64,000 nucleotides of DNA from Fasciolopsis buskii (Eukaryota; Platyhelminthes; Trematoda; Plagiorchiida; Fasciolidae): NCBI GenBank assembly GCA_008360955.1, contig LUCM01006287.1:62001-126000 (forward strand). Reading direction: 5' to 3'. Made by a program: the position numbers and the translations under genes. Below, piece after piece: positions 35,586-48,779 of the stretch (position 1 is its first letter; every line of letters starts with the position of its first letter). A model generated the notes under the pieces. It saw only the letters and a list, made by a program, of their open reading frames with translations, ran no database searches and was not told the DNA's origin.

Positions 35586-35591
35586 TTTATT
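35586..35591 (-). promoter_or_regulatory. Candidate poly(A) signal (AATAAA, minus strand)
   Basis: TTTATT on the plus strand about 370 bases past the stop at 35958; fits a 3' UTR for the minus-strand gene ending there. Confidence 0.45.
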
Positions 35592-35957
35592 GAAAACGTT
35601 CTCCAAGGTGAAAAAAGCCGTGCCTTAAATTAAACTAGCATAACTTGAAATAGAAACGTGCCCTTTTTTGGACACTTTAGACAAATCAGCTTTTAAAAAT
35701 GTGGCAGAAATTTAACGGGCACTATTTGAGCGCAGAAACGAAAAAAGAAAGCAGTGAAATTCTGAACACGAATACCTGATATTCTCTTTTATCTTTCTGA
35801 GACTTGCCAATGAACAAGACTTTGGCTACCCTTTTCTCTTGTTCTTGGTGTTTTCAAAGCCTGTATTTTCCTAACACTCATCACACCGTTCAGCACACTA
35901 ACTAATGCGTGGCTCCTCCAGTGTGAACTAATTAGTCAATTCGCAATTCTGACTGGC

Positions 35958-36138
35958 CTAATCAAGGTCGATTTCTACCCGGTCCCGCTTAATTTTTTGT
36001 CTTATTTTAGAATGCCCGGTCATTTGTTGATTTGTGAGAATAAGAATGAAAACCGCTAAACAAATGATTACGACAAAATTAAATTTTCCAATGAGCTTAT
36101 CTAATATCACATTAACTAAAGGTGGTGGTGATACACCC
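35958..36138 (-). CDS. 3'-terminal exon encoding a membrane anchor and cytosolic tail
   Basis: Minus-strand acceptor (TTGCTTTCCCGTTCGAGACACATCAG), one split-codon base, then 59 codons to TAG at 35958-35960. Order: juxtamembrane GVSPPPLVNVILDKLIGK, a transmembrane helix (FNFVVIICLAVFILILT), then a basic tail (GHSKIRQKIKRDR) ending acidic (VEIDLD). The layout fits the C-terminus of a single-pass or tail-anchored membrane protein. No upstream exon with the required phase-2 donor was found. It lies between plus-strand exons at 34.9 and 41.5 kb, so opposing genes may interleave here. Confidence 0.5.
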
Positions 36139-39100
36139 CTGATGTGTCTCGAACGGGAAAGCAACATGCTGATGTGGTAATATTAACTCCCAAAATATTG
36201 CTTCATCTCTTCGGATAACCATTACGATCAAAATAGAGACGTAGATAGTAAACTAAAGTTAATGTTGATGAGCCGATGCTGGAAGACTTCCGTAGTTCCT
36301 TCCAGTGAAAGTAAAGCCGGCTTGGCAGCAGCCCCCTCGGTAACGTAGAACAGTTCAAATCTTAGGTATGATATAGCTCTGACCTTGACATTTCATTCAC
36401 GGTTTCTAATACGCGGTAGATGATCGTTGAGGCCGATGGACGAATGAATGTTTTACCTTGAATTTGCAGACAATGGACCACTATATTGGTTTGGTCTTAT
36501 AGATGTTGATGCTAACTTACTTGCCTTATGAGTTTCGGCTCACTCTTACATTTATGCTTTTCAAGTCTGTCTTGCAACCGCCTCCGAAGATCGTTGTCTC
36601 GATGCTTGCTAAATCATACCGTTATTTAGTTGTCGGCCTGAAAGGCAGTAGTCTGTCTAAACTGAACCTTGCTCTTACCGGGGTAGATGGCCCGACATTC
36701 ACAGACTAGCTGGTCTGATTGTCCGAAAAATCAGTTGCCTGACTGAGGGAAGCGTATATGGACAACTAGGGATTATTCTTTTCATGGACAATCTACCAAG
36801 GAACAGTTCTAGGGAATTAAGTCATCAATGGATAAAAGCAGTGAAGCAACTCTACATTTGAGGATTTGTATCCGACGTTCTGTTTCAGAATTGATTGCCA
36901 TATTTTGATTAATGGTTAAGGGTAACCGTTAGCGGATAGCGTTTGTTTGAATACGGTCATTTCACCCGCGAAGTAGTTGTTCGACCATATATTCCTTTCT
37001 TGATTGTGGAAATTTTCTCCACTGCTTCCACCTTTGAGGGATGGGAGGTGGCTAGGACCCATTACTTTGTTCGCAAGTTTGATCGATTTTTTTTAATAGT
37101 GTGCTGTTCACTTAAGTCCGAGGAAAATTAATGGACCGGCTGGACAGCATGGTCCTCCAATTATTGAAAAACAAAGGACTCAGTGGCATTCCCTGGTCGT
37201 TAACCATGAATAAACCAAACATTCACTATAGTTGCAAACCTCCGAGACGGATCTGGGTGACTTTGGAAGCAACTGTTAAACCAATTTTGTGCCAGTTTTC
37301 CTGTTCATGAACGAAAGACTTTTCCAATTTTAATAACCTGTCATATCCGAGGCTTTTCAGAGTGAAACGTTTGTTGTCAGCCAATATCTCTTTCATTCCC
37401 AAATCTATAATGACGATAGGCAAACTGTGCCAGACATTAAAGCAATAACGTTTTAATAGTTCTGTGACATTATCCTCAATACTCCTGCATTCATTGCACT
37501 GATTTGCTGGGTCCACTGTTTCAGTCCGCTAGCCATATCAGGTCATTTGAGTACCAATGGGAAAATTGCTCCTCCAGGTGGTCACACTGTGTTTGAGTGT
37601 CTTCACGGTCAACTTTAGGACAAGGAACCTAAATGTTAAAACCCTTAATCAGGGTCTCAAATTCAAACTGATCAAGAGTAATGCTGGATCGTTTAATCAC
37701 ATACCCCTTGCGATCTCACTGGAACTAGTAATCCAGGCAAGCCGTACTCAAAGATTTATCCAATTCCCTCATGATTTGGACTCTGACAGACAGAAATCGA
37801 TTGTCACCTCATGATTTATCTTTTATTAATTCATCTGCACTAGCGCGTGCATCCGAGAATCCCGATACAACTGTCTTTGGGCGTCCTTGAACGTGTCTCA
37901 AGAAGCAAATGTTCCCTAAATTCTATTTCTCGTCACCTAATGGACTGTAAAATTTGTGCCCACCTAAAACAAATATTTTCGGGTGATAAATCTGCAGGGT
38001 TTGACACCGTTTTCCGAATCATTAAGTGTGATCCCCACCCATCCCTTCCACCGAATGCATTAAAACTGTGAACTTTTGATTTTCACTGCAACTTCACCTA
38101 ATAGAATAAATCTCTTGTGAATAAAATTGCCACGATTCATAATGATGTACCACATGAATGCATGTATACCACCGAAAGGAACTTTCCTTATAAACATCGT
38201 TGTTATTCTTTTCAAATTAACAAAAGAAAGCCTTCGTTTACTAAAATTGCCCTTCTAGAATCCAAAAGACTTTAAAAAATGTCTTTAAATTACCCCTTAA
38301 ATTGCTCACACGTTAAAATAATTCATATTTTGGCAAATGGTGGAAGCATGTAGTCGTTGCGGTTATTGCAAATAAGGTATGCACCATTTACTTATAGCTG
38401 TACACTAGCTTACCCATGTAAATCAGTCATCTTGTCTCAATATTTTGATTCTCGTAGTCAGGAATTATTGTACATTCACACTTTGAGTTAGTCCTTTGAC
38501 GAAGTTTTATTGTTTTCTCAGGATTTATCTTGAACCTACCCTCGACCTTTTGTCCTCACAGCCCTCGTGGTCGTTTTGTGCGCATGGCTGCTTGCACTTG
38601 GCCCTGATTGGCTGCCCTCTGTCTTGTTCGATTAACTCCTACCTAAGCTCCATTTATTTCAATGGCTGCGCTATTATCTTATCGTCAGGGTAAAACTGTT
38701 CTCCAAATATCGTGAATGGCTTTGTTGTCAGGTTCACTGATTTTCTGGTCATCGTCTTCAGACTTCTGTTTGAGCAATCCGTTGTTTTTTGTGGGATTGT
38801 CTTTAAACCCGACAAATAATTCATCCACTGCATCTGGCAGTACTACGTCAATGTTATACACATAAGGTTCGTGATTTATGGCAGTAGTTCATTGAGTGCA
38901 CTAGCGAATTTGATATTGCACTTGCCGTTTTTGGACTGTTTCTTGATGAGATCCCATTCGTCTCTCAAATGAATAAGCGCTCAGTTTTGTGGGCTTGATC
39001 TAACAACTTAACCCCAATGTCAGTTGAATCAATCATCTAACCAGTGTTCTTCTACTGTTTGTGACCAAATTATCAAAAAAACACGTGCAATCTGATTTGA

Positions 39101-41462
39101 ACATGTTTCCCCTCGTGGTTCCCTAGAAAAATGCAATAGGGTTTGCTGAACGTAGACGGACGCTCATTTTTTCCTATTTTCTAGCAAAAGCTCCGAGGGT
39201 TTAGAGGTGAGCCTCTGTGATTTTGAGCTCCATGAGACTAGGTTCTCAGACGTTTCGCGACCATTCAATAAAACAGAAATGAAACAAATGATTCAGCAGG
39301 TAACATTTATATTCTACTTTGTTAGTGCATTACGTAAAATTGCGGTACCTTTACAGGATATTGGTTCAGTAAAGAAACCAAAATAGGATGGAAGTTTAAT
39401 GAAAAATTGCTACAGTTTGCGCAGTTAAGCTCAGGTTTAATGATTTGATTAAGGTTTTATATATTCCATACACAAAACTAGGCGGTTAAATATTTTTCCT
39501 TCAGCAATCACCTTTCTCTCATTGTTTCTCAATCTTATCAACCAGTTGCCCAGTCAAGCATAATGAGTCTCATTCTCATGCACGATTTTGGATGTATGAT
39601 TTCTCTATTCCACACTGTACGGAGTAGTTCTCCTTGGTAATACATTCACCATAGGGTCACAGTAATTTCGCTTGCTTTTAATTTGTTGATCTATCCCTCT
39701 TGTTGTGAAGTAGTCGACGATCACCACTAGCTCGTAGATTTTCTTGAAGTGACTCAATTTGATCAAAGCTCTGCTGGACGCAATGGAACCTACCAACTAA
39801 ATCCCAAATGAGAGTACATCCAGGAGGAAAAAGAAGGCACGATACTTTGCCCAGGATAATAGTGCTGGATAAATGCTCGTGAGGAAGACAAATTAATAAA
39901 CTGCGATTTTTCCTTATCTTCGGCGTCCATTGGACAACCTATACTGGGCAGTCTATGAATTTCAGATTTCGAGTTGTCATACCCACTGTCCTGGTCAAAG
40001 ATAAACACAAATATGGCGGCATTGTACTGGTTGTGTCAGCCGATAAACTGAACAAAAATGCATCAAGGAGAACGTCAGTTAATAGCGATGAACCAAATTA
40101 ACCGTCGGCTGACTGATCACAGAGTTCTGACCACAAAAAGCCAATACAGGTGATTCGTTCTGGCTTAATTAATGAACGTTTGGGCTTGGTACATTTGGCG
40201 GCTTCCCTTGTACCAATCCCCTCGTTAATGCGAAGCCACGTCAAAATTATTAGGATTTGTATTAAGAATATTGGAATTTTAGTGAGAACATGTCTTTCCC
40301 TGATAAGAACTTGCAAGGGCAGAGGTGTTAGCCAATTATGGAGCGGTGCTCTGATAATCACTGACTGTTGGGGGCGCGGTCGATTGTTTGAACTCCATGA
40401 GGTTTACAAAATGTAAGTTGTCCTCCCGAAGGCTCATCTGCCGTGCACGAGCACCACTTGGAATTAAACTTCATCCTTCGAACCCCAAATCACGTGATAT
40501 CTTGTTTCATTAGCTGTTCACATTATCAAAAATTATTAGAATTCCGGTTTAGAAACGTAGTTTCAAACGGACACATCTACAACCATTATGGTCAGTGCGG
40601 ATCATCAAGTGAACACCGGAAACGAAATTATATCTCACTTTGTTAACCTAACTTGAACATGAGAAGTCATTCTGCTCTATCGTTTTGGGCAAAGTATCTT
40701 ACCTTCGATTTCAACCGAGATGTGCTATGATTTGTAACATGAACTATGGAAGCTGACTAGTGTAGAGAATTTATCCCTCTTTGGAGTAGCTTGTTGTACA
40801 CCATCTGGCTGTGACCATGCCATCCGGCCAGCGTAGATTCCAAGTCGTGTGGTGAAGTTCTCCAAACCGTTAAGGGCCTACTCGGTTAGGTTGGTCAATA
40901 ATGCTTTGGAATCACAATATTCCGTCCCGAGTTTACTTCCCAGTTTCGGAACTGAGGATTTGCGCTGCTGAAGATTCCTAAGGAGAACGAAACAGCCGTA
41001 CACTTTTTCCGTGGCGTCTCAATGATGAACTGAGCATTGATGCCGCATACTGAATAATTTCATATAGCATCTAACGTTTTGTTATTCACAGAAAACTCAG
41101 CACGCTTGTTTAGGACATGTAATTTGATCGATGGTCTAATATCTCACATTTGTTTTCCCCGGCGTGTTCCGAATGTCGTCCCGCTGTCCATGAAGTGCGC
41201 TTGTTCGTGTCCACCGGACATAACAACAATAACAACAACAGCGTTTAATTTACCAAACTCCCGTAATATTTGTGGGCAGTGCATTTTAAAGCACGTGACC
41301 TCGAGAGAAGATATCCAATCCAACTTCACAATGACTGACCAAAATTGCACAGGAAAGCGTGAAACAACGCTACCTTCAAAAAACAATTGCCACGTCAATA
41401 AAGCTGCGGCATGTTTTTTCTTTCTTTTGCCATTCTTGTGTTATCCATCTTCTAAACGAAAG
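36139..41462. other. No confident gene; one diverged repeat
   Basis: The only exon-like frame is minus-strand 37226-37516 (GYDRLLKLEKSFVHEQENWH and flanks), with acceptor GAATGCAG and donor GAG|GTTTGC; its phase does not fit the exon at 35958. The repeat at 39965-40190 is listed separately. Confidence 0.35.
39965..40190 (+). repeat. Diverged dispersed repeat, copy 2
   Basis: Same family as 2481-2700, in the same orientation. Shared blocks run from GAGTTGTCATACCCA to TTAATTAATGAACG. Class unknown; no coding frame. Confidence 0.55.
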
Positions 41463-41547
41463 GAGCCAATTATTTGATTATAGAACGCATTTGGTTTACT
41501 TGACTGAAAAGTCGAAGTATCGGTTTACTGTAAGGGTATGCGGACAG
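41463..41547 (+). CDS. Coding exon, possible mannose-6-phosphate-receptor-like repeat
   Basis: A long pyrimidine tract (TTTTTTCTTTCTTTTGCC, then ATTCTTGTGTTATCC) before the AG at 41461-41462, and a consensus donor (GGACAG|GTAAATGC). The exon is one split-codon base plus 28 codons, ending in phase 0. The peptide ends LTEKSKYRFTVRVCGQ, which recalls the 'L....Y.VNVCG' start of a CI-MPR/MRH-type repeat. With the exon at 34884 this gives two weak hints of the same receptor family on the same strand, in an order that would fit tandem repeats. Confidence 0.42.
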
Positions 41548-44474
41548 GTAAATGCAAGCACTTGGGAGCTTATGTATATGCCTGACCTTTTTACACATTC
41601 GACTGGATCAAAAGTATATGATGCACTGGGACTGATTTATCCTCTTCCCTGTACGAAGCAGTCTCACAGTTGAACGATATAGGAGAGTTCATTTCGAAGA
41701 GCAATTTCTTAAAGTTTACCTCAGATGCTATTATGCAGGTAGTTGGACAATCATTCACCTGACGGATTCCTCAATGCGCAGGACAAACGAAAGCCCAAGA
41801 AACCGCTTTGATCTTATTCGTCCAACCAGTCTTGTGTGGCGGGACTTCTAATTCTAGTTAGGGTGCTCTGATTGCATTGCCTTCCATCGCCCTTATTCCA
41901 CATGCCACACAACGAGTCCAATGTCTGACCATGCCACCATTTTCTCACCTTTACTCTCTTTTAACGTCTAGTCCGTCGAAGTTCGTAACTTTAGACGTTC
42001 AGTGATAAATCGTATAAAACGTTTGTTTCGGAAGTTTGGTACTCGCCTCAAAAAGTATCCACCAGAATGAAGAGCTGCTCTTAGATACAACCGTTCCAAC
42101 GTCCACTCCTTTTAGGGAAGGATCGATTGTATAGTTTAATCTGCCTCCCGGAATAGGGGTTGAATATTTAGAGACCACGCTTTTACAATAACGTTGGTTG
42201 CCTGCCGGTATCAACGACGACACCACTCAGTTTGATAAATCCGGTGATCATCAACCAGATTTCATGCATAAAAAGTGGCATTATAACGCCTGCTTCTCGT
42301 AGATGTCCTCCTATTGTTCCGTTTTAAAACTTCATAAGCCAAGAATCTCTTTAATGGACTTGGATCGCAGAACCTTGGTGTGTCTTATTATGTTACTTAT
42401 CTGAGCTTAAACAGCACCCATGCTCACGGCTTTGGACAATTCACAGATGACCTCAAAATCCACCCGATAATCTGTATCACGCATTCTTCGTACACACCAC
42501 AGCAACATGGCTACCTTGTTGGTATAATCACTTATGCATTGTTCCATACGTAACCATGCACCGCACTATTTGGTTGCAGTCTACAATCCCAGTATTACAA
42601 ACATTTTATAAAATCGGCCATTTGGAACGCCTGATCGCTATTCTGTACTCCTACATCTTAAAGTTTATTAGAAGATTAATTTCCTAATTATATTCTTATC
42701 CTCTTTCGAATCGTTGAAAAATGTGCCTGCTAATTCGAGAAATCCCGCATGCCGCAAATTCGTAGGTATCGTTGACTATTAGAAGCTTCCTATCCCATAC
42801 TCTGACCATCCGATTCAATACCATTATTAAAGCTACAGCGTTAGTTGCCCAGTCGAGGCTTAGCACACTTTTCTCTCTACCTAAAGTTGTCTTCCCTCAG
42901 CAGTGATGCACAAGAATGATTTGAGTATGGTGGCAAGCGTCCAACCACTTTTTAGCAAAATATTAAGTAGACACATAAATGAAGCATGCGCTTCTGCTCA
43001 TACTGGAACGGAAATAGCTAAGAACATTTGGTCGGGTGGAACACAAAATCCAAATCCGACGTCAAAACTCTTAACAGCCAGTCCTCCATAAGTTTTGTGA
43101 AGACTTCAGTTGTCCGTCAGTTTAGTGGTGCCAGAACTCCACCTCTCAGGATTTTTCTGAAACCTGAAGGCAACACGTTTAATGATCACGGCTTTCTTTT
43201 CCCCTACCGGTCAAAGAATTACGCTTTTCAACTTGTGAGTCCAATGTCCGGCCACACAAACGTTTGTCCTATCTTCGGAATCATATTTTACGATTGATAA
43301 CCACCTTTAATCAAGGTAACTCCTAACAGTGTCCGGTAAGCGCCAATCTACTGCTTGCTGTTATGTTTCGTTGATGCTGTCTAGCCGCACGTTAACTGAT
43401 TTTCGATCGAATGACCCCAAACAGATTGGGTGCAAATCTATGTCGGTCATTCAAGGGCTTTTCCGCTAGAATCAAACCCCATACAGTGGGGCTTTTCCCC
43501 ATTGACAGTACGCTTGCTCTGGATTTCCTAGTATGTGATATCCTTCTTCAGATCCTCCCCGAAATTGGCACTAGCTCCGGGATTTAATGTCCCATAGAAT
43601 TATTTTGCTAATCACACTCATTTTACATATTCTGGAAACAGCAGAATTTTATTCTCTTTGTTGACTGTGGAGTTTTCCACAGGCCATTCTGTCTCCTTTT
43701 TTCTCTCATTAATTTGACCGGTTAGCTGTTTCTCCGAAGTGCACTTGTTGAGGGGATATAGAAAACGTTGTTTTGTCGGTCCTTACAGCGATGACAAAAG
43801 TTTTGGTCACCAATATAAACTGTATGAACTTGACCATCAGCTTTTTTCTCATTCTTTCTCACTAAACTCTCTCTAATGTGCCTGTGATTTCCCCTAATGA
43901 CCGATGTACAATATTTCTAGAAGGAAGTCAGAGCCGTGGAAGGGCTGCCAAATGTGGAAATCGACCAGATGGGAAAGGGAAATTTGAATTTGTGTCTTCC
44001 AAGTCTAAATGTCTCGAGAACATCCACAGGACCATAGCTGACATATTTCTACATTAGCATTATAATTTCACCAAGTTCCGAGAAGTGTATTAAAAAAGAT
44101 TTTTCATATGCTGGTTAAAAATAGTTTTGCGCCACAAACTTCAGGAGATCAGACACGTCGAATGAGAGTTCCACTGCGTAAGCAAACTGTTTCTCTTGTC
44201 TAAGAAAATTGCCACTTTATGTTCTTAATCGCGGGAGTTACCTATTGTTTGTATTTTTCCCAAGTCTAGAAGAATAGTATCTCGAAATGCTTGTACAATT
44301 TCTAAAATTACTTGCACGTAGAGATTAAAGTAACGGAAACGTATTTGCAGATTTCATGATTCGGAATTGCTTCCATGCTATTTCTCTAACAGTTTGCTCT
44401 CTAGCAATGCTCATTGTCTTCAATCAGGATTTTCCAAAACCTCTTATCATTTTGACTATTGGTTTATGTTGCAG
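41548..44474. other. No confident gene
   Basis: Candidate frames 41999-42226 (minus) and 43028-43297 (plus) look partly protein-like but lack paired splice sites. Otherwise intron-like. Confidence 0.3.
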
Positions 44475-44652
44475 CCCAGGTGGACAATTTTCAAAGGTTG
44501 TAAACTGTCAGCCCAGCCCCCTCATCATTCTTCAGCACTTTCCACCTTTAGGGACTTTCATCTGGTATTTTCATTCGCAAGGATATATTATTCATCAACT
44601 TGTTTATGTACAGGGGGATCAAGAGTTCATAATAAGCGAGCCAGAAGATCAG
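44475..44652 (+). CDS. Internal coding exon, beta-rich peptide
   Basis: Acceptor GACTATTGGTTTATGTTGCAG and donor GATCAG|GTACAC bound one split-codon base plus 59 codons, ending in phase 0. The peptide (PGGQFSKVVNCQPSPLIILQ, then FIWYFHSQGYIIHQLVYVQ, GDQEFIISEPEDQ) has strong beta-strand character with one cysteine. The second open frame over the same bases (PRWTIFKGCKLSAQPP...) is less balanced. It may continue the plus-strand gene with exons at 34.9 and 41.5 kb, but an exon is missing between them because the phases do not match. Confidence 0.42.
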
Positions 44653-45282
44653 GTACACTGATAACACTAAGTGTTAATTTTCATTCATCCTTATTCCATT
44701 TTATCCCTATCTTATTTTCCACCTCATTATGACAAGAGTTGAGTGTCTCAGGCTCTGAATTGGCTACCTGTTCTAGAAACTTCTCGAAATACCTCCAAAT
44801 GCTCGGGTTTCTGAAATAGACCAGAACCTACTTGCTAGTTTCCCGTAGCGAAGGATTTTACATAAATCCAAAGATGAAGGCAACTGACGGCCTTGTCCCC
44901 CTTGTTGACTAAGCTTTGATAATTAGCCTAGAGCAAATGGCTAAATCCTGAGTTCAAACCAATCACGAGTCGGTGGTGTCTGTTGTGGAGGGGTGTACTA
45001 GGTACTCAGGGTGGCTGATCCTATGCAAAAGGCATATGAAATGAACTAACAGCCACCGGATCCAAGTGCTTTAGGAGATTTTCAGATCGTCGTGGGGGTT
45101 AAATCATCTTGCCATAGGTTTGTGATAGGGAACTTAAGTCAACTTGTTACTTTTTTTGAGCAACCGGATGGCATCAAGACCCCTCCCCCGACGAATAGTG
45201 GAACACGGTCGATAACTGGTTGTATGTATTTGAGGTGCAGGAGCGCTAGTGTCTTTGACGAACTCTACTCTGTTTCTGCTTC

Positions 45283-45285
<3 letters not shown>

Positions 45286-45322
<37 letters not shown>
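45286..45322. repeat. (CT)n microsatellite, pyrimidine tract
   Basis: About 17 CT units with a TTTC lead-in; mirror-symmetric polypyrimidine DNA. It creates spurious Ser/Leu and Arg/Glu open frames on both strands between 45092 and 45467. Confidence 0.95.
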
Positions 45323-45325
<3 letters not shown>

Positions 45326-47729
45326 ACTGCTCTCCTCCTTCGCTGTGGTTCCAAACATACTTCGTTCACATACATTTGTGCGTTTCCCATATCTCCACCA
45401 TACTTTGCGTGTCCAAGCTGATAAATCACTATTCAGGTTGGCAGAAGTGCTGACTGACTTCAAGTAACTTCAAAAATATCAAGCCCAATAAGAAAGATAC
45501 GATCTATCGTTTCTCGTATACACAGCCGAAGGATTTCAGTTTCACAGATTCAGAAAAGCCTTCTGTCGTTCACCAACTCAAATGGGAATACCACCTTCAA
45601 CACGGGTGACGAACTACTTACGCTAGCTGATCCACACGGCGAATGCACGGTCATATATCAAACGACCTCCAAGGCTGGCAGTTTCAATAGGGTTCTGATC
45701 GCTGAATATAACGGTTAGATCGCTAAATTCTCACTACCAGTCGGGCTGACTTCGCTGTCTTAATTGAACGCCTAACTAACGTCTAACTCTTTGTTATAAA
45801 AATAATTGACAAAATTCTTCTGCGTGGTTCACATCGTTCAGCATCTCAGATTTGACAAAGTACTTGCAATCAACCATACCAGTCTACTGCTGCGTAAATG
45901 AGAAGACATACGTTTCCTAGTCTCAATACTATGGTAACGATCTTTTACTCATTATCATGGCATGCGTTGTTTTACCGTCTTCCTTGACTGCCCCAATCCA
46001 GTTACAAGGAGCCAGCATATTTTTTCAATATGCATTAAATAGTCACAATGATATTATCCTGATCGTTTGCCGGTTCTCCACCCAAGCACGTCGATTTCTT
46101 CATAAGTCAAACGCGCTTTAAGACCTAACCACGAGTTGGTCGGTAACTCCCTCTCGTGCAGTAAAAATGGAAAGAACTGTCCTTGTGCATGCTTAAAACA
46201 GAATGGATGAAAGCGTCTAGATGCCGCCTAGAAAAGAAACAATCAAACAAGGATCTCCAGAAAATAACCAGACACGGATTTAGTCAGTTGGTAAAGCATG
46301 CCTTTCTCAGACTGTTTGCTAGCAAAAATTGAAAAAAGAATGTGTAAATCAGAACTACGCTCTTGCTTTTGAAATGTTGTAACAATAACAGTCTATGAAC
46401 GATCCTAATGTCAGAATTTCTCGGCCTCGGATGAGTTTGGATCCAAATATGGAGGCAGCCCAAGCATTTTACCGTCTGTTGTCCATCACCTGAGCTACTA
46501 GGTCATGCCGGACAGTGTTCGGCCATTTCACTTAAGGATCGTCGACAACTGTGACAGACGCCATGTGTTTGCTGGATCCGCGCAAATAATCAGTGATCCC
46601 CAAGTAGAAATTCCGAACACCATCCGGGCTCGTTTTGCAGCTCAGGTACTGGAGTACTCGAGATAGACTGACTTGAGCAGCGTCCGTGCGTGGACCAGAC
46701 CTTCAACTATAGATCTGTCATATCTGTCACAACCATATTTTGTTATAGTATGAATAATGGTTGTAGCAGCAGTTGCAGTAAAGTGATATTAATTTTGTGA
46801 TCTCTTATCAAAATGCTTTATCAGATCCAACAGCAAGACCTATAAATAGGCAATGTAGCTTACCAATGTATGCCACTGATTAACTTGAATGACTCTATTC
46901 TAATCATTTTGAAATGTCAAGACTGAGTTTTCAAAGGAGTTTTAGAAAACAAATTTGTCATAAGTCTAGTTTGCAGGTGACAACTATCTGGGTTGCATGA
47001 ATTCTACGGAACGGTTCCGTGAAATCGCTCCGGTTTTGACTGTTTACTCGCCAGAGTTGGATATGTGTCAGTGCACATAATAAGAGGGACCTATCAACGT
47101 AAACATTCTCCCTTAAAACCAAAATCACTGCTGGTCAATTTCTCCACTTAGCAACGCTCCGTTGGCAGCGACTCCCTTCCTGAAAAAGATGTGCATTGTT
47201 ATTTCAATAATAATAGGCATAAAAGATAAAACATGAAAGATAAACTCCACATTTGTAGAGAATCAGGCTGATACCTAAAGTGACCTGACATGTACTGAAG
47301 ACTAAGTTCCCTTCGTTTAGCTAAACTCACATCCTATATACTGGTGAATTGCTTAGACTAGTAGGTCATGGGCTCATAGCAGTGGATTACTTGCCCGAAC
47401 AATTATCTTCCCTCTTAGTCTCTGGTTTGGGATTCAAAATGAGCAAATCAGGTCCGAGAGAATGGATTCCGTCGATTTTGTTTAATTATCAGCGGAGGCT
47501 TGTTAACTAACCACCCACAATTTCGGTGTCATTGAGTTCATCGATCGTTTAGGATAGTGCTCTGACATTTATTAACGTCAAAGTTATCGGCTTGTCCTGT
47601 CAGTGTAGATCTTGGTATAATTTCGGGAGAAGCCGGTGTAAAACACGTGAGACAGAAGTTTCCGGAGTATTTTCCTCACTACCACCTAGATGAGTATGTC
47701 TAATAGATGTAGCCAGCTGTGAATATATA
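45323..47729. other. No supported gene
   Basis: Contains TTAGTCAGTTGGTAAAGCATG at 46279-46299, which looks like a tRNA D-arm/A box without a following B box. Otherwise unremarkable. Confidence 0.35.
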
Positions 47730-47898
47730 TCAGGAACGGTTTTTCTCGAAGCAATAGGCCTTTGAATTACAGCTATCTGGCAACTCTCCGGGTACTAACT
47801 GGATCGGTCCAATCAGGAGTCCGTTTTTGCTATGAGCTTTAATAAACTGGCCTGGATCTAATAAGGGTTTAACGACGCAAATCGTTTCAGTTAGCAAC
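47730..47898 (-). CDS. Candidate 3'-terminal exon, unknown protein
   Basis: Minus-strand AG (AAAACAATTAG) followed by one base and 55 codons to TGA at 47730-47732. The peptide (VKPLLDPGQFIKAHSKNGLL, then IGPIQLVPGELPDSCNSKAY, CFEKNRS) is proline and glycine rich and protein-like. TTTATT at 47568-47573 gives a minus-strand AATAAA about 160 bases on. The acceptor is AT-rich and weak. Family unknown. Confidence 0.35.
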
Positions 47899-48779
47899 CT
47901 AATTGTTTTCAAATGTAAAGTTTGTCCGCATGTGTCACTGATAGAAGTAAGTCTGGTCAGATTTGCCTTGTCTGTTCCAATGAACTAAATACGATGTTGT
48001 AAACACGTCTCTCTAGGATGTTGAGACATTAATAGCAGAAGTAGCGTCACCAAAGCAGAGATCCCATCGTCATCATTGTGTGGTGAGGCTACGAACTGGT
48101 CTCAAAGGTGCTTTGTTTCGGCACGATCGGTCATGTGACATTGAGGATCGATGTGGTCTAGGACAGGACTGCCTAACAAGCCCGTCGGCAATCGGGTGAA
48201 TGACGCACAGAATGACTGCAAACCCGGACGCAAGGTGGGCAGCCGACAATTCGCACTAGCTGCAAGATTGAAAAAAGCGGTCTACTTCCCTTAACAAGTT
48301 CGGAAAAGAACAGTGGCGGCGATCGAAGCGAAGATCAAAGAAGAAACAATTTACCCGAGCGATGGAGCGAAATCGGCCCATTAGCTCCTATGTGAACGGT
48401 TTGACTATACCAAATAAAAGGAAACTGTCGTGTCGATAGGCCCATTTAGTTGTTCTCGTTTGATTAGGCGGGATGGGACTGGACTGCAGTTGGGACGATC
48501 GGCTAGAGTTATGGCCCTAACAAACAAGATCGTAAAAAGAAATCAACAGCATCATCATGTTGAAAACGAGATAGGCAGTTGCACAACTATTTTGATTAAA
48601 TTGGTTTACTTTCCGTCTACTGCTGAATCAGTCAATAACAGACCTTTACACCTTTACTTACAGATTAAGCTAACTTCATCATCTTTTACGACCGTGTTAA
48701 TGAAAAAGGGCGATGTACCACTTTCTGGAACAGTTGATGCAAATAACTGGAGGCTACCAAGTTGGTAAATTGAACGGAG

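Noticed and set aside
37226..37516. 96-codon minus-strand exon feeding the 35958-36138 gene
   Set aside because: Phase of its best donor does not fit the phase-2 donor that exon requires; the alternative donor creates a stop.
44920..44990. tRNA-like patch with GAGTTCAAACC
   Set aside because: Weak B-box resemblance only; flanks do not fold.
45092..45467. Ser/Leu-rich and Arg/Glu-rich open frames
   Set aside because: Produced by the (CT)n microsatellite at 45286-45322.
46270..46320. tRNA gene at TTAGTCAGTTGGTAAAGCATG
   Set aside because: Good D-arm look-alike, but no anticodon arm, T arm or B box follows within tRNA distance.
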